Assembly: GCF_004364865.1 (NCBI RefSeq)
Contig: NZ_SOAU01000001.1
Location: 4,310,001-4,374,000 of the forward strand
DNA length: 64,000 bases
Reading direction: 5' to 3'
DNA from: Ilumatobacter fluminis
GTDB taxonomy: Bacteria; Actinomycetota; Acidimicrobiia; Acidimicrobiales; Ilumatobacteraceae
In this document: positions 57,630 through 64,000 of the stretch, in pieces
How positions within the stretch are numbered: position 1 is the first letter of the stretch
Layout of the letters: each line of letters opens with the position of its first letter
The notes under the pieces: model-generated
Told to the model about the DNA's origin: nothing
What the model saw: only the letters and a program-made list of their open reading frames with translations
Databases searched by the model: none
Translations under genes and position numbers: made by a program

Positions 57630-58949
57630 TCAGGCGCCGCCCTCGTTCAGGGTGACCTCGATCGGCTGGTACACCTCACCGGTCACGGCGACCGGGATGC
57701 CCAGCTCGGCGAGGAGTTCGAGCGCCTCGGTCGCGATGTCGGTGCGGTACGCGTCGTCCGACGGCTCCTCGGTGAGCACCGTCGCTCCTTCGAGGTTCGG
57801 CGTGTTCAGCGCGATCTCGACGGTGCGATCCCACGCCGCCGGATCGACGATGCCGGGACCGTTGTCGGACGGCCAGATGAGCTTGTTGACCTCGTTCATC
57901 TGCCAGAGCTGGTGGCTGGCACCCAGGGTGGGGCCGGCGGCCAGCACGATGTCGGCGCATTCCTGCACGTTGTCGCGGCAGTACAGCCAACCGCCGATCG
58001 AGGCGGCGACGAATCGGGTGGTGATGTCGACGTACTCGGGGTCGTCGGCGAGACGGTCGCCGCTGGCCCAGATCGCGTCCTGCAACATCCCGACGCCGAC
58101 CTCTTCGTACGAGATGACGTTGAAGTCCTCCGGCTGGTACAGCTCACCGGTGTCGGGGTTCACGGCCTCCAGCACCTGTGCGTACTCGTTGTAGGTCATT
58201 GCCTCGGCAGCGTCGATCTCCCCGTCGAGGAGGGCGACCATGTCGAAGTTCTGCCCGACGAGTTCGACGTCGGAGGCGGGGTCGAGCCCCTCCTGGCCGA
58301 GCGCTGCGAACACCTCGTACTCGTTGCCGAAGCCCCAGTTGCCGATCTTCTTGCCGGCGAAGTCGGCCGGCGACTCGATGCCCGAGTCGGCGAACGACAC
58401 CTGCAGGGTGCCGGAGCGCTGGTAGATCTGAGCGACGTTCACGATGTTCGCTCCGGCTTCACGGCTGGCGAGGGCCTTGGGCACCCACGCGAGGGCGAAG
58501 TCGACGTCGCCGTTGGCGAGCTGGGTCTGCGGGACGATGTCGACGCCACCTTCGACGATGGTCACGTCGAGACACGCCGCGTCGTAGTAGCCCTGGTCGA
58601 TCGCTGCGTAGTAGCCGGCGAACTGTGCCTGGACGAACCACTGCAGCTGCAGGCTGACCTCGTCGGGCGTCTCGCACTCGATGCCGTCGGCCATGTCGTC
58701 GTCGGCGTCGTCCATCGCGTCCTCGGCCTCGTCCACCGCGTCCTCGGCGGCGTCCTCGGCCTCGTCGACGGCGTCTTCGGCTTCGTCCACCGCATCGTCG
58801 GCGGCGTCCTCGGCCTCGTCGACCGCGTCGTCGACGGCGTCCTCGATGTCGTCGGCCGTGTCGTCGTCGTCACCGCACGCAGCGGCGACCAGCGACAGTG
58901 CGACGACGCCGGCGAGCGCCGTCCGTACTGATCGGTTCCGTGTTCTCAT
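57630..58949 (-). CDS. ABC transporter substrate-binding lipoprotein (NMT1/THI5-like) with acidic repeat linker
   Basis: A 439-residue lipoprotein (lipobox LSLVAAAC). Residues about 25-90 are an extraordinary acidic linker made of DAVDEAEDA-like repeats, predicted helical. The binding domain follows: VSLQLQWFVQAQFAGYYAAIDQGYYDAACLDVTIVEGG is the NMT1/THI5 signature start, also NGDVDFALAWVPKAL and IGNWGFGNEYEVFAA. A GGAGG ribosome-binding site is 9 bases before the ATG. Likely ligands are pyrimidine-like, thiamine-precursor or sulfonate compounds. Confidence 0.93.
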   Translation of the reverse strand: MRTRNRSVRTALAGVVALSLVAAACGDDDDTADDIEDAVDDAVDEAEDAADDAVDEAEDAVDEAEDAAEDAVDEAEDAMDDADDDMADGIECETPDEVSLQLQWFVQAQFAGYYAAIDQGYYDAACLDVTIVEGGVDIVPQTQLANGDVDFALAWVPKALASREAGANIVNVAQIYQRSGTLQVSFADSGIESPADFAGKKIGNWGFGNEYEVFAALGQEGLDPASDVELVGQNFDMVALLDGEIDAAEAMTYNEYAQVLEAVNPDTGELYQPEDFNVISYEEVGVGMLQDAIWASGDRLADDPEYVDITTRFVAASIGGWLYCRDNVQECADIVLAAGPTLGASHQLWQMNEVNKLIWPSDNGPGIVDPAAWDRTVEIALNTPNLEGATVLTEEPSDDAYRTDIATEALELLAELGIPVAVTGEVYQPIEVTLNEGGA

Positions 58950-58950
58950 G

Positions 58951-59733
58951 TCATGCTCCTCCCCCAGGGGCTTCGCCCCGTCGGTGTCTGGTTGTTGACT
59001 CCATCGCCATGGAGATCAGGTAGAACAGCAGGCCCAACAGGCAGGCGCCGAGCACATAGGCCCACGCGACTGCGTTCCTGGAGTTCGCGAAGTTGGATGG
59101 GATCCGACGGCCGAGCCCGATGTCTCGTCCGCCGAAGTACTCGGCGACGAACGCCGTGATGACCGACGCCGGTGCCGCGATCTTGAGCGCCGTGAACAGA
59201 TACGGCACGGCGTTCGGGATGCGGGCCTTCATCAGGACCGCCGAGGGCGACGCCGCGTACGAACGCATCAGCTCGAGATGGGTGGGCTGCACCTGCCGCA
59301 GTCCCTTCGCCACGTTGACGAGCACGATGAAGAACACGATCAAGGTCACCATCAGCCGACGCGGGATGTCGCTCGTGGCGCCGTACATGTTGAGGAAGAC
59401 GGTGACGAGCACGACGATCGGGATCGCGTTGAGCGCGACGGCCATCGGCGTCACCAGCTCGGTCATGAACTGGAACCGCACGAGCAGGAAGGCGACGGCC
59501 ACGCCGAGCAGGGTGCCGGCGACGAGCCCGATCAGTGCGTTGGTGCCGGAGTACACGGTGGCGTCCCAGATGACGCCGATGTTGTCGACGAACGCTTCGA
59601 AGATCGCCGACGGCGACGGCAGGAAGTACGGCTTCAGGTCGAAGATCTGGACGACGGCCTCCCAGAGCGCGAGGAAGATCGCACCGAACAGCAACGGCCA
59701 GGCGACCGTGGCGACGGCGTGACGGCCGTTCAT
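58951..59733 (-). CDS. ABC transporter permease (SsuC/ThiX-type), second copy
   Basis: A 260-residue permease, ATG overlapping the ATPase stop (ATGA). Helices include HAVATVAWPLLFGAIFLALWEAVVQIF, the loop GTLLGVAVAFLLVRF and the coupling segment MRSYAASPSAVLMKARIPNAVPYLFTALKIAAPASVITAF. Shares the EAA loop with 60530-61405. Together they form the channel. Confidence 0.94.
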   Translation of the reverse strand: MNGRHAVATVAWPLLFGAIFLALWEAVVQIFDLKPYFLPSPSAIFEAFVDNIGVIWDATVYSGTNALIGLVAGTLLGVAVAFLLVRFQFMTELVTPMAVALNAIPIVVLVTVFLNMYGATSDIPRRLMVTLIVFFIVLVNVAKGLRQVQPTHLELMRSYAASPSAVLMKARIPNAVPYLFTALKIAAPASVITAFVAEYFGGRDIGLGRRIPSNFANSRNAVAWAYVLGACLLGLLFYLISMAMESTTRHRRGEAPGGGA

Positions 59734-60533
59734 CGGTCGTCGACCCCGCCCATCACCGGTTGCTCGATGCCGCGCAGGGCTTCGCGGACCTCGGTGATCT
59801 TGTCGTAGAAGCCACTTGCTTCGCGCGTGTCCTCGTCGCGGTCGTCGCCGAGCGCGACGTCGATCGTCTGCGTGATCCGGCCGGGGCGCGGCGACATGAC
59901 GACGACGCGATCGGACAGGAACACGGCTTCGGGGATCGAGTGCGTCACGAACACGACGGTGGTCTGGGTCTCGGCGCAGATGCGGAGGAGTTCGGCCTGC
60001 ATGTGTTCGCGGGTCATCTCGTCGAGCGCGCCGAACGGTTCGTCCATCAGCAGCAGCGACGGCGACGCTGCGAGTGCTCGAGCGATCGCGATGCGTTGCT
60101 GCATGCCACCCGACAATTGCCACGGCATGTGTCGGGCGAATTCCGGGAGTTTGACGAGTTCGAGCATCTCGTGCGCGCGTTCGCGGCGCTGGTTCTTGTC
60201 CCAGCCCTTCAGCTCGAGCGGCAACTCGATGTTCTTCTCGACCGATCGCCACTCGAACAGGCCGGCCTGCTGGAACGCCATCCCGTAGTCCTGGTCGAGT
60301 CGGGCCTGGCGGGCGTTCTTGCCGTTGATCGTGATCGCGCCCTCGCTCGGCTCGAGCAGGTCGGCGATCAGTCGGAGCAGGGTCGACTTGCCGCAACCCG
60401 ACGGGCCGATCAACGACACGAACTCGCCGGGGGCGATCGTGAGATCGACGTCGACGAGGGCGTCGACCTGCCCGGGCGTGCCGGGGTTGAACACCTTCGA
60501 CACCTTGCTGACCGCGACGGCGGATGTGGTCAC
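59730..60533 (-). CDS. ABC transporter ATP-binding protein (SsuB/TauB-like)
   Basis: A 267-residue ATPase from a GTG overlapping the permease stop (GTGA). Walker A GPSGCGKST at 43-51, signature LSGGMQQRIAIARAL, Walker B LLLMDEPFGALDE, H-loop VTHSIPEAVFLSDR. Drives import of the NMT1-type solute. Confidence 0.95.
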   Translation of the reverse strand: MTTSAVAVSKVSKVFNPGTPGQVDALVDVDLTIAPGEFVSLIGPSGCGKSTLLRLIADLLEPSEGAITINGKNARQARLDQDYGMAFQQAGLFEWRSVEKNIELPLELKGWDKNQRRERAHEMLELVKLPEFARHMPWQLSGGMQQRIAIARALAASPSLLLMDEPFGALDEMTREHMQAELLRICAETQTTVVFVTHSIPEAVFLSDRVVVMSPRPGRITQTIDVALGDDRDEDTREASGFYDKITEVREALRGIEQPVMGGVDDR

Positions 60534-61405
60534 GTGAGTTCCTCCTGCGGGCGATCTCGCATGACCACCACTTCCATCAACACGACCAGGCCGTAGAGCA
60601 CCAGCCCGAGCGCGGCGGCGCCGAAGATGGCGCCGTACAACTTCTCCGGGTCACTCGTGGCCGCCTGGCCGTACGAGATGACCGCTCGCCCGATCCCGCC
60701 GGGGATGCCGGTCGAGATCTCGGACACGATCACGCCGATCACCGACGCCGTGGCCCCCAGCTTGAGCGCCGGGATGAGGTACGACACCGAGGCCGGCAGC
60801 CGCAACCGCCAGAGCGTCTGCCACCACGAGGCGGCGTAGCTGTCCATCAGTTCGAGCGCGGCGGCAGGCGGCGAGTTGAGTCCGCGCAGTGTGCCGACGG
60901 CGATCGGGAAGAACGACAGGAAGGCGGCGAGTACGCACACCGACGCCCAACGCGGCCACTCCCAACCGAACAGGTCGAATCGGCCCGACCACGACACGAC
61001 CTGCGGCGCCAAGGCGATCAGCGGCACGGTCTGCGACATGATGATCCACGGCAGCAGACCCCGCTCGACGAGCCGGAACCGGGCCATGACGATCGCGAGG
61101 CCGACACCGATGATCGAGCCGAGGATGAGCCCGCCGAGGGCGAGCCGGAACGTGTACCAGGCGTACCCGACGACGGCGACCCAGAGCGGACGCGAGTCGG
61201 CGGCGGTGCTCTCGTTCTCGAACAGCCTCGACACCATGTCCCAGGTGTGCGGCATCGCACGATCGGACGTCTTGGGGAGGATGTTCATGCCGAGGACCGA
61301 GCCGCCGTCCTCGGGGCCGATCCACTTGTAGAACTCCCACCACGCCGCGACGAGCACCAGCGCGAGCACGAACATCGCTGCGCGCCGGGCACCGCGGGCG
61401 ATCAC
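60530..61405 (-). CDS. ABC transporter permease (SsuC/ThiX-type), first copy
   Basis: A 291-residue permease; GTG at 61405 with a GGGAGG site 7-8 bases upstream. Predicted helices include MFVLALVLVAAWWEFYKWI and LALGGLILGSIIGVGLAIVMARF, and the coupling loop ELMDSYAASWWQTLWRLRLPASVSYLIPALKLGATASVIGVIVSEI. The frame is open up to 61975, which only shadows the oxidoreductase gene. Confidence 0.93.
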   Translation of the reverse strand: MIARGARRAAMFVLALVLVAAWWEFYKWIGPEDGGSVLGMNILPKTSDRAMPHTWDMVSRLFENESTAADSRPLWVAVVGYAWYTFRLALGGLILGSIIGVGLAIVMARFRLVERGLLPWIIMSQTVPLIALAPQVVSWSGRFDLFGWEWPRWASVCVLAAFLSFFPIAVGTLRGLNSPPAAALELMDSYAASWWQTLWRLRLPASVSYLIPALKLGATASVIGVIVSEISTGIPGGIGRAVISYGQAATSDPEKLYGAIFGAAALGLVLYGLVVLMEVVVMRDRPQEELT

Positions 61406-61439
61406 CGCCGGCCTCCCGCTCGGGCGAGCGCAGATCGGG

Positions 61440-62459
61440 TCACGTCTTGGCGAGCTTGGTCTCGTTGACGAACGGGATGACGCGCTCGCCGTACTCGGTG
61501 AGGGTGTGGTCCTTGCCGTCGTGCTGGAGGTAGATCGAGAACTGGTCGACACCGAGCTCGCGCAGTTCGGCGAGGCGCTCGAGCTGCGCCGACGGCGGCC
61601 CGAGGATGCAGAACCGGTCGACGATCTCGTCGGGCACGAAGTCGGCGTGGGTGTTGCCGGCCTGGCCGTGCTGGTTGTAGTCGTAGCCCTGGCGGCCCTT
61701 GATGTAGTCGGTGAGCGCCTGCGGCACGGCGTCGGTCTCGTCGCCGTAGCGCGTGACGATGTCAGCGACGTGGTTGCCGACCATGCCACCGAACCAGCGC
61801 ACCTGGTCGCGCATGTATTCGATGTCGTCGCCCACGTAGGCGGGCGCCGCCACACAGATCGTGATGTCGTCGGGGTCGCGACCGGCGTCAGCCGCTGCGG
61901 TACGGACTGCCGAGATCGTCCACTCGGCGATCTGGGTGTCGGCGAGCTGGAGGATGAACCCGTCGCACGTCTCACCGATCATCTTGAGCGCCTTGGGGCC
62001 GTAGCCGGCGCCCCAGACCTCGAGCTCCGATTTCTCCGCCCACGGCAACGTGATGGTGGAACCCTTGTAGTCGACGCTGCGGCCGTTGGCGAGTTCGCGG
62101 ATCACGTTGACGGCGTCGGTCATCGTGGCGAGCGTGGTCGGCTTGCCGTTGGTGACACGCACCGCCGAGTCGCCGCGACCGATGCCGCAGACGGTTCGGT
62201 TGCCGTACATCTCGTTGAGCGTGGCGTACGTGGACGCGGTGACGGTCCAGTCTCGGGTGGCCGGGTTGGTGACCATCGGCCCGACGATCACGTTGCGCGT
62301 CTCGGCGAGGATCTGGGAGTGGATGACGTACGGCTCCTCCCACAAGATGTGCGAATCGAACGTCCACACGTGTGAGAAGCCGAGGGCTTCGGCACGCTTG
62401 GCCAGGTCGATCACCCGCCTCGCAGGCGGTGTGGTTTGGAGGACGATCCCGATGTCCAT
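61440..62459 (-). CDS. LLM-class flavin/F420-dependent oxidoreductase (TIGR03842-like)
   Basis: A 339-residue luciferase-like TIM-barrel enzyme: MDIGIVLQTTPPARRVIDLAKRAEALGFSHVWTFDSHILWEEPYVIHSQILAETRNVIVGPMVTNPATRD, then LNEMYGNRTVCGIGRGDSAVR and VWGAGYGPKALKMIGETCDGFIL. It matches the TIGR03842 family that I associate with NMT1-type importers. First gene of the importer operon; probable oxidation of the imported compound. Confidence 0.93.
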   Translation of the reverse strand: MDIGIVLQTTPPARRVIDLAKRAEALGFSHVWTFDSHILWEEPYVIHSQILAETRNVIVGPMVTNPATRDWTVTASTYATLNEMYGNRTVCGIGRGDSAVRVTNGKPTTLATMTDAVNVIRELANGRSVDYKGSTITLPWAEKSELEVWGAGYGPKALKMIGETCDGFILQLADTQIAEWTISAVRTAAADAGRDPDDITICVAAPAYVGDDIEYMRDQVRWFGGMVGNHVADIVTRYGDETDAVPQALTDYIKGRQGYDYNQHGQAGNTHADFVPDEIVDRFCILGPPSAQLERLAELRELGVDQFSIYLQHDGKDHTLTEYGERVIPFVNETKLAKT

Positions 62460-62532
62460 GGAGCGACACTAGCGATCGTCTTGACAGGCCGTAAAGGAGA
62501 CGGTGCCCTGTCACGCAGCGTTCACAAACCCG

Positions 62533-62615
62533 GTCGGATGGGGTCAGACCCCAACCGACCAACGGACGCTGTGGCCAATGCGCTGCTCGTCGGTTGGGGT
62601 CTGACCCCATCCGAC
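62533..62615. repeat. Long inverted repeat (27-bp arms), GGGGTC family element 3
   Basis: Arms 62533-62559 and 62589-62615 are exact reverse complements with a 29-base loop; each arm contains GGGGTC(A/T)GACCCC, itself a palindrome. It sits between the oxidoreductase start and the GNAT stop. Confidence 0.9.
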
Positions 62616-62620
62616 TGACA

Positions 62621-63238
62621 TCATCCGACGGCTGCGGGTTCGAGGGTGCGTGCCATGACGTGGGAATCGTCGAGCGTGTCGACGATGTCGAACCCGAGGG
62701 AGCGGTAGAAACCGATCGCTCGCTCGTTGCGCTGGTCGACTTCGAGGTGCACCCCGTGCGCGCCTGCGTCGGCGAGCGCCTGCATCATCTGCGTCATGGC
62801 GGCACGCCCCACGCCGCGGCCACGGCAACGTTCGAGGAGGTCGATGTGGAGGTGAGCCGGGAACCGCTCGACCAGTTCGTCGGCGACGGGGTACGGCGCA
62901 TCGAACAGTTCCAGGATCTCGCGGTCGGCCGGAGTGAGCAACGCGGTGTCGACGACGTCGTACCTCCGTCGTAGCGGCGCGAACCAGTCGAGTTCGCGTT
63001 CGGCGAGGAACGTCGGCGTCGATGGCGTACCGAGGACGTAGCCGGCGATGCCGCGCTCGTCGACGACGGCGAACGACCTGCCCGACGCCAACTCGACGTA
63101 CGGCCCGACGAACACGTGACCGATCAGATCCGGGTCGCCGTGCTGAGCGGTCGCGTCGTCGCCACCGTCGCCGGTGACGAGCGCCACCCGGTAGAGCGCC
63201 GGCAGATCGGACGATGCTGCCGCCATCAGTTCGAACAT
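62621..63238 (-). CDS. GNAT-family N-acetyltransferase
   Basis: A 205-residue acetyltransferase (ATG 63238). N-terminal variable region, then SFAVVDERGIAGYVLGT with the GNAT beta-hairpin and HLHIDLLERCRGRGVGRAAMTQMMQALADAGAHGVHLEVDQRNERAIGFYRSLGF, containing the acetyl-CoA loop RGRGVGRA (Q/RxxGxG/A) and the NERAIGFY tyrosine. Resembles the C-terminal acetyltransferase domain of human O-GlcNAcase-like GNATs. Substrate unknown. Confidence 0.9.
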   Translation of the reverse strand: MFELMAAASSDLPALYRVALVTGDGGDDATAQHGDPDLIGHVFVGPYVELASGRSFAVVDERGIAGYVLGTPSTPTFLAERELDWFAPLRRRYDVVDTALLTPADREILELFDAPYPVADELVERFPAHLHIDLLERCRGRGVGRAAMTQMMQALADAGAHGVHLEVDQRNERAIGFYRSLGFDIVDTLDDSHVMARTLEPAAVG

Positions 63239-63331
63239 CTCAGAAACCTACTGTTCATAGACCAATTTGAAACGATCAGAATGCTGTGACCAGGTCTAAC
63301 GTGCTCCATTTTGCATGACGCGCTTGACCAA

Positions 63332-63342
63332 TGTGGTACACA
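63332..63342. promoter_or_regulatory. Palindrome TGTG-GTA-CACA upstream of gntR
   Basis: The perfect 4+4 palindrome overlaps TACACA (63338-63343), a candidate -10 box 7 bases from the GntR ATG, so the transcript would be leaderless. Likely an autoregulatory operator. The 112-base GNAT/GntR divergent gap holds no gene. Confidence 0.4.
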
Positions 63343-63350
63343 GTAATGCC

Positions 63351-64000
63351 ATGACGAAGGCACCGTCGACCGACGGCAAGGCCGCACGAGCGGTCCTCCA
63401 ACTGCGAGAGCTGATCTCGCGCATGGCGGTCGGCGCGCGCATTCCGAGCGAGCGCGATCTCGCCGAGGAGTGGGGCGTCGCCCGGATGACCGCCCGCAAG
63501 GCGATCGAGGCACTCGCCCACGAAGGGCTGCTCGAGCGTCGACGCGGATCGGGCACCTTCGTGGCACCCCGCCCCCAGGCACGCATGGTCGGCCTCTCCG
63601 GATTCACGGCCGACATGCAGCGCGCCGGGCGCACCGCCCGGGCGGAGACGTTGTCGTTCGAAGAGGTCCCTGCCGACGCCACACTCGCCGCGTCGCTCGG
63701 CATCGCCGAGGGAGAATCGGTCGTCCGCTTCCGACGACTGCGCCTCGCCGACGACGTCCCGATGGCCGTCGAGACGACGTGCATCGCACGGTCGTCAGCG
63801 CCGTCGCTCGGTCCCGACGATCTGGACGGGTCCCTGATCGATCTCCTCGTCGAGCGGTTCGGTCGGCGGCCCGGTCAGGCGACCAGCACGATCCATGCCG
63901 TCGGGGCGCCCGCCGACATCGCCGACCATCTCGATGTCGACGAAGGGCACCCGTGTCTCCTCGTCGACATGCGGTACCTGGACGCGGGGAGGCGACCGCT
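63351..64000 (+). CDS. GntR-family (HutC/UTRA) transcriptional regulator, 3' end outside window
   Basis: 216 residues to the window edge. N-terminal wHTH (LQLRELISRMAVGARIPSERDLAEEWGVARMTARKAIEALAHEGLLERRRGSGTFVAPRP) followed by a UTRA ligand-binding domain (LSGFTADMQRAGRTARAETLSFEEVPADATLAASLGIAEGESVVRFRRLRLADDVPMAVETT). HutC subfamily members sense sugars, phosphonates or histidine derivatives. Confidence 0.93.
   Translation, partial: MTKAPSTDGKAARAVLQLRELISRMAVGARIPSERDLAEEWGVARMTARKAIEALAHEGLLERRRGSGTFVAPRPQARMVGLSGFTADMQRAGRTARAETLSFEEVPADATLAASLGIAEGESVVRFRRLRLADDVPMAVETTCIARSSAPSLGPDDLDGSLIDLLVERFGRRPGQATSTIHAVGAPADIADHLDVDEGHPCLLVDMRYLDAGRRP

Overview
This is a high-GC chromosomal window from an actinobacterium. 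No rRNA is present, so the affiliation is inferred. The Mycobacterium-type block fhaA-fhaB-pstP-rodA-pbpA-pknB with trpG and crgA nearby, a flavin/F420-type luciferase-like oxidoreductase, many GTG starts, frequent ATGA/GTGA overlaps and leaderless-looking promoters fit an Acidimicrobiia (Ilumatobacter-like) genome. There is one tRNA and no rRNA, prophage, integrase or CRISPR array.

1-17.9 kb is one minus-strand catabolic island of about 17 genes, almost all overlapping. From the promoter end (17.8 kb) it encodes a methyltransferase, a small coiled-coil protein, a maleate-isomerase-like enzyme, a FAD monooxygenase, two aldehyde dehydrogenases, an IclR regulator and a VOC protein. A second promoter at 9.7 kb then starts a complete Opp/Dpp-type ABC importer, a second methyltransferase plus coiled-coil pair, a cupin protein, a class III CoA-transferase and a CitE-type lyase that runs off the edge. 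Both promoters carry the same tandem pair of 17-bp IclR-like palindromes at a 21-bp step, so the island looks like one regulon: import, oxidation, CoA activation, C-C cleavage. The substrate is not identifiable from sequence.

18-22.1 kb holds small membrane and secreted proteins and tRNA-Leu(CAG). 22.7-31.3 kb is the growth/division signalling operon (two FHA proteins, PP2C phosphatase, RodA/FtsW, class B PBP, PknB with four PASTA domains, and a small TIGR03792-like protein). trpG/pabA and crgA follow at 32-33.6 kb, then a patch of DnaA boxes. The intergenic gaps around this block carry four arrays (about 25 copies) of a 48-49 bp hairpin element at about 70-bp period.

33.7-47.6 kb: thiolase and acyl-CoA ligase (divergent), TetR/MMPL pair, class III aminotransferase with MarR, ferredoxin-reductase-like flavoprotein, thioesterase, VOC protein, ROK kinase, a 59-bp tandem array, an AlkB-like dioxygenase and a SpoU rRNA methyltransferase sharing a LexA-like box. 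47.6-53.6 kb: methyltransferase, AhpD-like protein, an LprG-P55-like lipoprotein/MFS operon extended by a third membrane gene, a MazEF-type toxin-antitoxin pair and a DUF6226-like protein. 53.7-64 kb: a second CoA-transferase, acyl-CoA dehydrogenase, Lrp/AsnC regulator, lipoprotein, a second ABC importer (NMT1/THI5 type) with its luciferase-like oxidoreductase, a GNAT acetyltransferase and a truncated GntR/UTRA regulator. Three long cruciform-forming inverted repeats with GGGGTC cores lie between genes at 43.4, 54.8 and 62.5 kb.
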